63,318 nucleotides of DNA, from the NCBI GenBank assembly GCA_964531645.1, contig CAZHEF010000011.1, forward strand, positions 1 through 63,318, read 5' to 3'. The first letter of the stretch is position 1; each line of letters starts with the position of its first letter. Source of the DNA: JBBIMS01 sp964531645 (GTDB taxonomy: Bacteria > Acidobacteriota > Aminicenantia > JBFLYD01 > JBBIMS01). Below the pieces are notes generated by a model. It ran no database searches. It was not told the origin of the DNA and saw only the letters and a list, made by a program, of their open reading frames with translations. Positions 45,323 to 54,601 of the stretch are shown piece after piece. The translations under genes were made by a program, and so were the position numbers.

Positions 45323-46365
45323 TTTAAAATCTTTTCAATTTCTCCAAAAACGATTTCCGGCTTTATTTTATTTATACAGCGAAAGTTATAATCACATTTT
45401 TTCTGATTACAGGGTCTACAATTGGTCGAACCCTCAATAATTATTGCATTCTTTTTCCAGGGACCAAAAACAGAAGGAATTGTTGGACCGAAAATAGCGA
45501 TTAAAGGAGTTTCTGTTGTTGAGGCTATGTGCATTGGTCCACTGTCCGGTCCAACAAATAAAAGACTTCTCTTTATAAGTTCCCTTACCTCTCTCAGGTT
45601 GAGATTTCCAATAAAGGAGACCACATTTGGAAATTTTAAATGGTCTTCATATATCAAATCTTTCTCTGAGCCAATAAGAGCAATTTTTAAGTCATTTTTT
45701 CTGCAGGAGATCATTTCTATAAGAATTTTCCAGTTCTCAATACCCCACTCCCGGTATTGATTTCCAGCAGAGACATGCATCACAACGAAATTTTTGTTTT
45801 CAAGCCCTTTTTCTTCAAGAGAATCATTGAATTTCTTTCTTTCCCAATCTTCCATTTCTGGCATAAAAAGAGGAGGGATCTCCTCACTTTCAATTCCCAA
45901 GCCTCTCAGAAGATTGAACTGATTAATAACGCTGTGAATATAACCTTCTTTAACTCCTCTTTCAATTCTTAGATGATAGAAAACTCTTCTTGGAGAATAA
46001 TTATATCCAACCCTGAATTTTGCTCCAGAGAATAAAGTTAAAAAGGATGCCCTCGGACCTCCGTGAAAATCTATTGCAATATCGAATTTCTCTTTTCTTA
46101 TTTTTTTAATGATGTTTAAAAGTTCTCTAAGGGAAGCATCCCTTTTTACAATCATTAATTCATTAATATCAGGATTCCCCTTCAGAAGCTCATCCTGAGG
46201 AGGTTCGACAAGATAGTAAATTTCTGCATCTGGAAGGGCATTTCTCAAAATTCTCAAAGATGGGGTGGTCATTAAAACATCTCCAATAAGCCGTAGTCTT
46301 ACAATAAGAATTTTTTTTGCCTCTTTTAATTTTAAAGGTAAATTAGAAGAACTACAATCTTTCAT
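45319..46365 (-). CDS. Glycosyltransferase family 9 (heptosyltransferase-type)
   Basis: The start is the ATG at 46365 (GAGG upstream; a TTG 33 bp earlier is less likely). The 348-residue protein shows the GT9/ADP-heptosyltransferase features: I-L-I-V-R-L-R-L-I-G-D-V-L-M-T-T-P near 20-36, F-D-I-A-I-D-F-H-G-G-P-R-A near 95, and V-G-P-D-S-G-P-M-H-I-A-S near 272 in the nucleotide-sugar site. It would add heptose or a related sugar to the LPS inner core at the cytoplasmic face. A C-terminal Cys cluster (N-C-R-P-C-N-Q-K-K-C) is common in this group. Confidence 0.9.
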   Translation of the reverse strand: MKDCSSSNLPLKLKEAKKILIVRLRLIGDVLMTTPSLRILRNALPDAEIYYLVEPPQDELLKGNPDINELMIVKRDASLRELLNIIKKIRKEKFDIAIDFHGGPRASFLTLFSGAKFRVGYNYSPRRVFYHLRIERGVKEGYIHSVINQFNLLRGLGIESEEIPPLFMPEMEDWERKKFNDSLEEKGLENKNFVVMHVSAGNQYREWGIENWKILIEMISCRKNDLKIALIGSEKDLIYEDHLKFPNVVSFIGNLNLREVRELIKRSLLFVGPDSGPMHIASTTETPLIAIFGPTIPSVFGPWKKNAIIIEGSTNCRPCNQKKCDYNFRCINKIKPEIVFGEIEKILK

Positions 46366-46400
46366 ATTTTCAGAGCCTCGCAGTGGAAAAGAGGGCAAAA

Positions 46401-46589
46401 CTACTCGGACTCCTTCTTTTCCTCTTTAAAATATGCCTCTTCAACCAACATGACAGGTATTCCATCTCTTATGGGATAAATTCTGCCACATTTCACACAT
46501 TCCAGTCCCGACCCATCTTTCACAAGTTTTACACTTTCTTTACACAAAGGACAAGCAAGAATTTCAAGAAGTTCAGGGTCAATACTCAT
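46401..46589 (-). CDS. Trm112-like zinc-ribbon protein
   Basis: The 62-residue protein has I-L-A-C-P-L-C near residues 10-16 and L-E-C-V-K-C-G-R-I-Y-P-I-R-D-G-I-P near 30-45, the two C-x2-C knuckles and the I-R-D-G-I-P motif of the Trm112/YcaR (UPF0434) family. In many bacteria this gene sits beside lipid A or LPS genes, as here; eukaryotic/archaeal Trm112 activates methyltransferases. Its role in this block is unknown. An AGGAGG-like site precedes the ATG. Confidence 0.88.
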   Translation of the reverse strand: MSIDPELLEILACPLCKESVKLVKDGSGLECVKCGRIYPIRDGIPVMLVEEAYFKEEKKESE

Positions 46590-46873
46590 AATTCCTCCTG
46601 AAATTTTAATTATAACTAAAACTTGGAAAGTTTAAAATGAAAGGAGAGGGACGGGCAAGAAATGAAAAACGGGTTACAAATTCTGTAATAGAGATTAGGA
46701 CATGGATATAAGCAATGCTTAGGAAAATTTTAAAAGTTCGTTAGTTTGTGAGTTCAATAAACTCCAAATGATTAAAAGCTGGGCGTATCTTAAATATTTT
46801 TGACATTTCCTTTCCTTAAAAAATTTTCTATGGTATTATACTTTATCTAAAATTTTGAATCGCGGAGGTTGGA
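46590..46873. other. 284-bp intergenic region
   Basis: Divergent spacer between Trm112-like and HdrD-like genes. It ends in the GCGGAGG ribosome binding site of the latter. TTGACA at 46799-46804 and TATTAT further on are too far apart (28 bp) to be called a promoter. Nothing else recognised. Confidence 0.4.
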
Positions 46874-48799
46874 ATGCTTTCGCAAACTGAAATTGCTTTA
46901 TTTATATTTTTTCTAACAATAGCTTTATATGCTTTTTTTGAGCCATTTCTTTTAAGACTTAAACTTCTCTTAAAAGGGAAAAAAATTGAAAGGTTCGATA
47001 GAATAGGGGAAAGGCTCGCGGGAGGAATATTTAGAGTTTTTTCCCAGAAATGTTCCCTTGAGGAAAGGCTTTTTACAGGAATTATGCACACAGTGGTATT
47101 CTGGGGATTCGTACTTTTCCTTTTAGTAACAACTAATCATTTAATAGAAGGATTTGTAAAGGGATTTTTCATATTTGGTGATACAAAAATTGGATGGATA
47201 TTCACTTTTGTAACAGATATGCTTGCCTTCTGGATTATTTTGAGCTGTATCTACTTCTTTTTTCGAAGATTTGTTTTCAGGGCATCAGGTCTCACAGTTC
47301 CATCCCCAGAATCAGCAACTGTTCTCGGATTCCTTGTTACAGCAATGATAACTTTCATAATTTATGAGGCATTGAAAATTTCTGCTGGAGAGCCCGTAAT
47401 GGGTGCTTTCCTTGGCGGAATAATATCCCCTTTATTTGAACCGAAAGAGGTCCTCATCCATCTCTTCTGGTGGGCTCACATTTTGACAATAATGGGGTTT
47501 GGAATTTACATTCCAAGATCAAAACACATGCACCTTCTTGCAGGCCCAATAAATCTATTTTTCAGAAATCTTGAACCTTTTGGTGCTTTAAAACCCATTG
47601 ACCTCGAAAATTCAGAAAGATTCGGTATTTCAACCATAGAAGACTTCTCATGGAAAGACCTCCTTGATTCCTTTGCCTGTGCGGAGTGTGGAAGATGCGA
47701 CGATTTCTGTCCCGCTCTAAATTCGGGCAAACCTTTATCTCCAAAGGAGATAATAATAAAAGTAAAAAAGGAATTCTTAGAACAGGCTGAAGGACTTTTA
47801 AAAGATAAAAAGGAGAAAATAAAACCTTTGATGGGAAAAGCTTATTTCGAAGATGAGATATGGACATGCACAACCTGTGGTGCCTGCGAAGTAACATGTC
47901 CCATGAGAAATGAGCATATCCCAAAAATAGTAGGACTGAGGCAGAGTGAGGTTCTAATGGAAGGGAGATTTCCCTCAGAGCTGACCCAGGCATTCAAAAA
48001 TGTTGAGACGAATTACAATCCCTGGGGAATAGGGTTCCAGAGTAGAGGAGAATGGATAAAGGAGATGGGAGTTCCTAGTGCTTCAGAAAAGGAGACAGAG
48101 TATCTTCTTTTTGTAGGATGCGCTGGGTCTTTTGAGGAGAATGGACAGAAAATTATCTCTTCTTTAATCAATTTACTTAAAAAAGCAAATGTTGATTTTT
48201 CAATCCTTGGAATAGAGGAAAAATGTTGTGGAGACCCTGTTAGAAGAGCTGGTAATGAATATTTATTTCAATCCCTTGCCCTTGAGAATATTGAAACCTT
48301 TAAGAAATACAATGTTAAAAAAATAATAACTATTTGCCCCCATGGATATCACACATTTAAAAATGAATATCCCACTCTTGGATTTAAAGGAGAGGTATAT
48401 CATCATGTTGAATTTATAGAAAAACTTATTAAAGAAGGAAAATTATTTCTTGGCTCCCAGTTTGACTCAGGTGCTTTCCATGACCCCTGTTATCTCGGAA
48501 GGCACAATGATATTTATGATGAACCGAGAAAATTGCTTTCAATTTCAGGAGTTAAAGTTAGGGAGCTAAAGCATAGTAAAGCCCATTCTCTCTGCTGTGG
48601 GGCGGGAGGAGGGCTTTTCTGGACAGAAGAGAAAATAGGAAAAAGAATCAATCATATGAGGGGAGATGAGGTAATATCCTCAAAGGAAGAAGTAGTTTTC
48701 ACAGCTTGTCCATTTTGCAAAATTATGCTCTCCGACGCTCTTAAAGATAAGGGTAGGGAAGATGTGAAAGTTATTGATATAGTGGAGACATTATTCTGA
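46874..48799 (+). CDS. HdrD-like membrane iron-sulfur oxidoreductase (probable ETF:menaquinone-type)
   Basis: The 641-residue protein has an N-terminal membrane domain with about six helices (1-215) like nitrate-reductase gamma/HdrE. Two [4Fe-4S] motifs follow (C-A-E-C-G-R-C-D-D-F-C-P near 268 and C-T-T-C-G-A-C-E-V-T-C-P near 333). Two CCG domains (E-E-K-C-C-G-D-P near 455; L-C-C-G-A-G-G-G near 575) resemble the HdrD catalytic subunit. This fused layout is the one proposed for ETF:(mena)quinone oxidoreductase (EMO) in syntrophic and sulfate-reducing bacteria. It could receive electrons from acyl-CoA dehydrogenases such as that at 7753 via ETF. A heterodisulfide-like reductase is the alternative. 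Confidence 0.85.
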   Translation: MLSQTEIALFIFFLTIALYAFFEPFLLRLKLLLKGKKIERFDRIGERLAGGIFRVFSQKCSLEERLFTGIMHTVVFWGFVLFLLVTTNHLIEGFVKGFFIFGDTKIGWIFTFVTDMLAFWIILSCIYFFFRRFVFRASGLTVPSPESATVLGFLVTAMITFIIYEALKISAGEPVMGAFLGGIISPLFEPKEVLIHLFWWAHILTIMGFGIYIPRSKHMHLLAGPINLFFRNLEPFGALKPIDLENSERFGISTIEDFSWKDLLDSFACAECGRCDDFCPALNSGKPLSPKEIIIKVKKEFLEQAEGLLKDKKEKIKPLMGKAYFEDEIWTCTTCGACEVTCPMRNEHIPKIVGLRQSEVLMEGRFPSELTQAFKNVETNYNPWGIGFQSRGEWIKEMGVPSASEKETEYLLFVGCAGSFEENGQKIISSLINLLKKANVDFSILGIEEKCCGDPVRRAGNEYLFQSLALENIETFKKYNVKKIITICPHGYHTFKNEYPTLGFKGEVYHHVEFIEKLIKEGKLFLGSQFDSGAFHDPCYLGRHNDIYDEPRKLLSISGVKVRELKHSKAHSLCCGAGGGLFWTEEKIGKRINHMRGDEVISSKEEVVFTACPFCKIMLSDALKDKGREDVKVIDIVETLF

Positions 48800-48892
48800 A
48801 AAATGCTTTGGAGAAAATAAAAAAAGATAGATACTATAGCTTTTTTACAAAAAATAATTTAAAATAGACTAAAATTTATTTAGGAGGTCAAT

Positions 48893-49552
48893 ATGCAAAA
48901 AGGTTCAATTTTTTGTCCTATTTTCTTAATTTTTATTTTTATTCTATGCTTCATTTCTCAATTACCAGCAGAAGAAAAAGAAGTTGTAAAGCTTCCTCCT
49001 CCACAGACCGATGGAGGGAAGCCCCTTATGCAATGTCTTAAAGCAAGACAGAGTAGCAGAGAATTCAGCCTTGAAAAAATCCCTCTCCAGACTCTATCCA
49101 ATCTTCTCTGGGCAGGATATGGAATCAATCGTCCAGAATCAGGAAAAAGAACTGCTCCTTCAGCAGTAAACTGGCAGAATATCGATATTCATGTAGCAAC
49201 TGTAGATGGGTTTTTCCTCTATGATGCTAAGGAACATGCTCTTGTCCAGATTTCAAAGGAAGACATTAGAGCCCTTACAGGAACCCAGGATTTTGTAAAA
49301 ACAGCACCAGTGAATCTTGTTTATGTTGCAGATTTTTCAAAAATTCCAAGGGGAACATATGAAGATAAAAGATTTTACTCATCAGCTCATGCAGGTTTTA
49401 TCTCCCAGAATGTATATCTTTTCTGTGCCTCAGAAGGTCTTGCAACAGTAGTGAGGGCATCTATAAATAGAGAGGAACTCTCAAAGAAGATGAATCTTAG
49501 ACCTGATCAGCATATAATTTTTGCCCAGACAGTAGGATATCCGAAAAAGTAA
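48893..49552 (+). CDS. SagB/ThcOx-type nitroreductase, exported
   Basis: The 219-residue flavin-type oxidoreductase begins with a signal peptide (about 1-26, ending near Q-L-P-A-E-E). The core has the SagB family features: R-Q-S-S-R-E-F near 52 (FMN phosphate contact), L-L-W-A-G-Y-G-I-N near 75, R-T-A-P-S-A near 90, and S-A-H-A-G-F-I-S-Q-N-V-Y-L near 165. SagB dehydrogenases oxidise azolines to azoles in peptide natural products, but no cyclodehydratase or precursor gene is near, so a general periplasmic nitroreductase role is more likely. Convergent with the GH127 gene. Confidence 0.85.
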   Translation: MQKGSIFCPIFLIFIFILCFISQLPAEEKEVVKLPPPQTDGGKPLMQCLKARQSSREFSLEKIPLQTLSNLLWAGYGINRPESGKRTAPSAVNWQNIDIHVATVDGFFLYDAKEHALVQISKEDIRALTGTQDFVKTAPVNLVYVADFSKIPRGTYEDKRFYSSAHAGFISQNVYLFCASEGLATVVRASINREELSKKMNLRPDQHIIFAQTVGYPKK

Positions 49553-49556
49553 ATTT

Positions 49557-51530
49557 TTATTTTTTCCTGAAAAGCCAGACAGACATTTTGTTTGAGCCTC
49601 TATTAGCCCATAAAAAATAAGGAATTAGCGTGATTTTTTGTTCTTTAATTTCATTCCCTTTTTCATCCATTAAAGCTCCCTTACCTTCAATAACCGAAAC
49701 ACCACCCAAAAGGTCTTTTTTAAAGTAACACCTCAGCTCTGAACTATCAGGGAGTTCCAATCTGATTGCATTTCCGCCATTATCCACACCCTCAGCACAG
49801 AATACGATCGGTCCACGCTCAACAGCTACTTTTCCCCTGTCCTCGACAACATTGTCATAGGCTAAAACTCTTCTAACTGGCATTGGAAAATAAATGTCTA
49901 AAATATCCCCTCTCTTCCATTGTCTCTTAATCTTTAAAAACCCCTTTTCTAAATCAAGAGAAATGTTTCTTCCGTTTAGTTTTGCCGAGACATTTCCTTT
50001 TTTCTGATCAAAATATCTGTAAAGGTCACCGGGGATTGGATTTCCAAGAACCCATCCAGGGATTCTAACACAAAGGGTAAATTTCATTTTTTCTGAGGGA
50101 TTTACTCCAATTTTAACAGAGCCCTCCCATGGATAATTTGTTCCCTGATAAATTTCAATTTTGCGATTTTCAAATTCAAAATCAGCCCTTGAGCTTACAA
50201 AAAGATTTATGAATATTTCATTATCAGAAAAAGCATAGATGAACTGGGGAAACTGCGCGAGGAATCTTGCTACATTGGCAGGACAGCAGGCAACCTGAAA
50301 CCAGCTACTTCTTTCATAATCTCCCTTTGAAGCCAGCGGGTTCTGGTAGAAAAATCTATCTCCTGAAAGGGAAACTCCTGAAAGGAGCCCGTTGTAAATT
50401 ATTCTTTCAAAGACATCTATATATTTTCCATCCCCTTCAAGCTGGAGAAGCTTGTAATTCCAGAGAGCATTTCCCACAGAAGCGCAGGTTTCAGCGTAGG
50501 CATCTTCATTTGGAAGTTCATAATTTGCTCCAAAAGCTTCATATTCTCCTTTGGAGCCAATTCCACCTGTTAGATAAATCTTTTTACCGACAACATTTTC
50601 CCATAATCTCTTACTTGTTTTTGCATATTCCATCCATCCGCCAAGAACACCAACATCAATCATACCACTATACATATAAGTTGCCCTGACTGCATGACCG
50701 ACAGCCTCATCTTGCTCTAAAACCGGCTTATGATTCTGACAGTATTCTCTTAAATTGTAAATTCTAAAGGGAGAGACCTCAGGATAAATCTCTCCCCCAT
50801 GGTAGTGACCTCTTTCATCAAGGAAAAATTTGGCAAGTTTCAAATAATCTTCGTTTCCTGTAACTCTGTAGAGTTTTGCAAGACCAATTTCAATTTCCTG
50901 ATGCCCTGGAAAGCCCCTTAATTTATCAGGTCCGAATGTGTTCAAAAGGAGATTTGCGCTCTTGAGGGCAATGTTCAACAGGGTTTTTTCACTGGTTGCT
51001 TGAAAGTGAGCCAATGCTGCTTCGTAAAGATGACCGAGATTGTATAGTTCATGACTTACAAGAAGATTTGACCATCTTTCTTTTCCAGAGCCATCCGCAG
51101 GATTTTGCGGGTCTATCGTTCGTGCTGTAAATAAATATCCATCAGGTTCCTGGGCTTTTCCGATTATCTCTATTAACTCGTCTATTTGTCTTTTCAATTC
51201 AGGATCGGGGGAAGCTTTCAGAGAATAGCATGCAGATTCAATTGCCTTGAAAACATCTGAATCATTGTATCTTTTACCTGTGTGCTTTCCCTTTTTAAGT
51301 CCACCTGCAATTCTAAAATTGTCAACCCTCCCTGTTTCCTCATTCATCCGGAAAAGGTATGGAATTGTAACCTTTCTGTTAGTTTCAAGTTTTGGCCTCC
51401 AGAATCCGTCTTCAATTTTGACATTCCAGAAATTAACAGGGCGAATTGGATAGTCATATTTCAATTTAACTTCCCCGTCAAAATCATAAGTTATAAAAAA
51501 TAAAGATAACAACAAAAATCTTTTTTTCAT
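49557..51530 (-). CDS. Glycoside hydrolase family 127 (beta-L-arabinofuranosidase-like)
   Basis: The 657-residue protein starts with a hydrophobic export signal, followed by the DUF1680/GH127 (alpha/alpha)6 barrel and C-terminal beta-domains. The zinc/catalytic cysteine motifs are visible: A-E-T-C-A-S-V-G-N near 345 (Glu and Cys) and V-A-C-C-P-A-N-V-A-R near 413 (Cys-Cys). In Bifidobacterium HypBA1 a Cys is the nucleophile and Cys3-Glu binds zinc. Substrate could be L-arabinofuranosides or related sugars. Monocistronic, with a CGGAGG ribosome binding site. Confidence 0.9.
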   Translation of the reverse strand: MKKRFLLLSLFFITYDFDGEVKLKYDYPIRPVNFWNVKIEDGFWRPKLETNRKVTIPYLFRMNEETGRVDNFRIAGGLKKGKHTGKRYNDSDVFKAIESACYSLKASPDPELKRQIDELIEIIGKAQEPDGYLFTARTIDPQNPADGSGKERWSNLLVSHELYNLGHLYEAALAHFQATSEKTLLNIALKSANLLLNTFGPDKLRGFPGHQEIEIGLAKLYRVTGNEDYLKLAKFFLDERGHYHGGEIYPEVSPFRIYNLREYCQNHKPVLEQDEAVGHAVRATYMYSGMIDVGVLGGWMEYAKTSKRLWENVVGKKIYLTGGIGSKGEYEAFGANYELPNEDAYAETCASVGNALWNYKLLQLEGDGKYIDVFERIIYNGLLSGVSLSGDRFFYQNPLASKGDYERSSWFQVACCPANVARFLAQFPQFIYAFSDNEIFINLFVSSRADFEFENRKIEIYQGTNYPWEGSVKIGVNPSEKMKFTLCVRIPGWVLGNPIPGDLYRYFDQKKGNVSAKLNGRNISLDLEKGFLKIKRQWKRGDILDIYFPMPVRRVLAYDNVVEDRGKVAVERGPIVFCAEGVDNGGNAIRLELPDSSELRCYFKKDLLGGVSVIEGKGALMDEKGNEIKEQKITLIPYFLWANRGSNKMSVWLFRKK

Positions 51531-51666
51531 ACAAACCTCCGTATTGAAAATTTATATAAAAAAGAGACAATTTTCAATTTAAGAGGAGAATTTTTTAAGA
51601 CTCAATTCCTCACTATTTTTCTAAAATAGCTAAAATTAAGTGTATCTAAAAAATAAAATCTTCTTT

Positions 51667-54291
51667 TTATGCTGGTTTGTTGAATATTTCAGGATTGCTT
51701 TTTTCAATCCCTAATTTTGCATTTTTCAGTCTCATCTGTAAATCATATCCATACTGGTCAAATTTGTTTCTATGAGTTTTTTCTTCCATCGTCCTTAGTC
51801 CAACTCTGTTCCATGCATATCTGTACTTCATAATCTGATTCCCTGACTTACTATATACCATATCCAGAACTCGTTTTCCAGAATCAAGCTGTGAAAGCAT
51901 TGAGATGCCATTCCCATAGTTTCTTCCAACATGTGCTAATCCCTGATAGGCAAAAGTGATCAGAGGATTTCCATTCTCCTTTATCGCAGAGAGCCTGTTC
52001 AATATGTCAAACTCTCTTTCAATGATTCTCTGATTTGGATATTTGATGGATCTAAGATTGCCTATCGTGTCATAGGAGTATTGGATGAGCTTGCCGTTTT
52101 GATTCTCTGAAAGAACTCTATTCAATTCATCATAGGTAAGAGCAACTATAGAATCATCATCTTGAGATTGAATGATTCTTCCAAAGAATTATAGGCGAAG
52201 CTTTCAAATGTCGTTCCTTCTACTCCTTGCGACTTTTCAATATCCCTTCTTATTAATTTGTTCAGCAAATCAAACTGATTCTTTATCAATGTCCCATTCG
52301 GGTCTTTGATTTGAGTGGGATTGGATGCTTCATCGTAAGCAATCTCGTAGCTCTTTTCATCTGGATAAGCTGTCCTGACAAGTCTTCCCAATGAGTCATA
52401 TTCATATCTTGTGATATTTCCATTGGTGTCCTTGATTGAGACTAAATTGTTTGATAGATCATAGCTAAACTCTGTCCTTATAACTCTTCCATCTTCAAGA
52501 AATCTCTTCTCTTTTATCTTAAATTTTATTTTTTATTATAGCTCTGAAATTTCTTTTCCTTTTAAATGCTCTCTATCTCTTTTAAAACTTTTTCTATCCC
52601 TGGATGCTCTGCACTCATTACCAACTCTCCTATATGTTTATGCTCTGGATGTGTAGCTATTTCAGGATGATGAGGAGTATTATCATAACGGAAAATAGTA
52701 TTCCCATCAGAACTTTGATAGTGATAACGGTAACTCAACCGCAACCAGTCGAAGGATTATTCACTGGATTGGGTTTATCTGAATCAATCAACTCTGTCCT
52801 TATTGATTTTTTCTTATCAGAGGCAGCGAGAAAATCTTTGGACTTTAGATAACTCAAAACCTGTGTTAAATCAGCTGAAAGATTCGCTCTTATCCAATCT
52901 CCTGAAAGAATCTTCTTTCCTGCCATCTGTCTGTCTTCATCAGGTTTTACTGTTACAAGTATCGGCTCTGAGAGATAAATGTTAAATTTTTCATCCTCTG
53001 GGTCATCGGATTGCCTGGTTAAGACTAAATCATCAATATAGGGCGAAACTCGCGAGAAAGGTATTATCGGCTCTCCTTCATTGTTAACTGACCAGACCTC
53101 TCCCTTTACAGAAGAACCAGCTCCTCCAGGCAAAAATGCCATCACATAAATTGTGTCAGGAAGCTTTGAAGGATTGTCCTATGAAGATATACCAGATGGA
53201 CAGATTCCTTCAACATCTTCAAATATTCCATCATTGTCAATATCAGAAACAATCCTGACTTCAGGACTCCCGAGCTTCAAAGCTTCCATCCTCACTGGCT
53301 ATTATTACTGCGGAATGCTCTTTCTTCTTTGTTAGATTATAAATTCTGTCCTCCTGAAATTGTTGCTCCTGGTTTACCTTTCACTGTAATGGAGTCTCCA
53401 TCGTGAAGTCCATCTCCATTGGAATCTGTGCTAGCAATGTTTATACCTCTTGATGAAATAGTTGATGTTGTAATCTCTACAGACAGAAAGTTTACTCCAA
53501 TTGTCCTTATTAACGAGGGAGCTTCCCTATCGTTTGTAAGGTTCTCCCTGAATTCATAAATTTGCGAGGGCATTGTGGGTCCCGCTGTTTTCCCTTCAAA
53601 GAGGGTTTCTCCTGTTGTTAAATCCTTTACTTTAAGAGTTATTTCTTTGTTCAGGGGAACGGACATGGATTTTTTGAACACTTGAGTAATCAGAGAGATA
53701 GGCAAACTCCCATGCAAAGTATGCAAGTCCTAACTGGGCAACAGAGAATGAGAGAAAGCCAAGGGGTGTGGTTGTGAAAAGAAAGGTATAGGTTCCTGCG
53801 GAAAGGAGACCAGGAAATGGAGGAGAATTGACTTCTATTCTTCCATCTTTTAAAGATGCGGACTCAACAATCATGAGTTTTCTTTGACCGAAGGTGAAGA
53901 GCTCTTTTGCAACGAAAATTTGATCGTTCTGACCTCCGATGTTGGAGGGAATTGAGAGTTTGAAGGGTTTTGCAGGAGTCATGCCACTGAAATCCACATT
54001 GACTGACTTGAGTCTCTGGTAGCCTTCTGGAACGGGAGCAAGAAGATTTCCGTTTTTCTCCTCTTCTATTCTAACCTGAACAGCTCCAGAGAATGTCCCT
54101 TCTTCAATCTTTATTCCTATTCCTTCTAAGTTTATGAACTCTGAAGCCTTTGAACCAACCACTATGGATTTTCCATCCTCATCAGTCACACGCCCTGAGA
54201 TCGAGCCATAAATTGTTGAGAAGAGAGGATTAAGGGAAGAAAATAAAAGAAAAACAAACCCAATTGTCAATAAAAGAATTCACCTTCTCAT
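51667..54291 (-). pseudogene. Broken surface-protein gene with C-terminal RHS/YD repeats
   Basis: The pieces, read in order on the minus strand, form one ancestral exported protein. ATG 54291 reads M-R-R then TGA at codon 4 (54280-54282), followed in frame by a signal-like core (I-L-L-L-T-I-G-F-V-F-L-L-F) and a beta-rich region to about 53640. The frame then shifts near 53690, again near 53337 and near 53270, with an in-frame TAG before D-N-P-S-K-L. The next open stretch ends near 52735. RHS/YD repeats (Y-D-T-I-G-N-L-R-S-I, Y-D-S-L-G-R-L-V-R-T) occupy about 52530-51667, broken once near 52140. The usual RHS core with its G-x-Y-Y-x-x-R-Y-Y is missing at the end. A TumE-like fragment interrupts it. 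Confidence 0.8.
52562..52744 (-). pseudogene. TumE-like (DUF6516) toxin C-terminal fragment
   Basis: About 60 codons, L-S-Y-R-Y-H-Y-Q-S-S-D-G-N onwards through F-R-Y-D-N-T-P-H-H-P-E and H-P-E-H-K-H-I-G to a normal stop, match the C-terminal half of the TumE/DUF6516 family. An in-frame TAA lies just upstream and the N-terminal half is absent. It sits in the middle of the decayed surface-protein gene, apparently by insertion or recombination, and no antitoxin partner is visible. Confidence 0.6.
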
Positions 54292-54446
54292 TTGCTATTC
54301 CTATCAATGGATTTTAAAAAATCTATATTAAAATCAATCATTGTTTCCCTCTTTATTCTCAAATCTTTCAAAAAGACACTGATGGTGAAGTTTCCGTATT
54401 TAAGAAACATCTTACACTCCCACTCTTCTGCTTCCATTTTCCCCAT
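54288..54446 (-). CDS. Small hypothetical protein coupled to the broken surface-protein gene
   Basis: A 52-residue frame begins at ATG 54446 and ends in a TGA that overlaps the ATG at 54291 (ATGA), the usual mark of translational coupling. The peptide is mixed charged/aromatic (…M-F-L-K-Y-G-N-F-T-I-S-V-F-L-K…) with no recognised family and no clear Shine-Dalgarno. It could be a tail of a lost gene. The rest of the spacer up to 54601 shows no other gene. Confidence 0.35.
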   Translation of the reverse strand: MGKMEAEEWECKMFLKYGNFTISVFLKDLRIKRETMIDFNIDFLKSIDRNSK

Positions 54447-54601
54447 GAAATTATATTATTTAAGCTTGATTTCAATATCAAGTGTTTGTATTTTCAAAAA
54501 ACTTTTTTAGAGTCGTTGAGTATTTTTAAATCAATTTATATGAGCCAGCTTATTTCGAACCTGCAAGAATTTGTTTCTCCTCTTTATAGAGATAAATTAA
54601 A

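Noticed and set aside
46799..46850. TTGACA…TATTAT as promoter of the HdrD-like gene
   Set aside because: The spacer is 28 bp, too long for a standard promoter.
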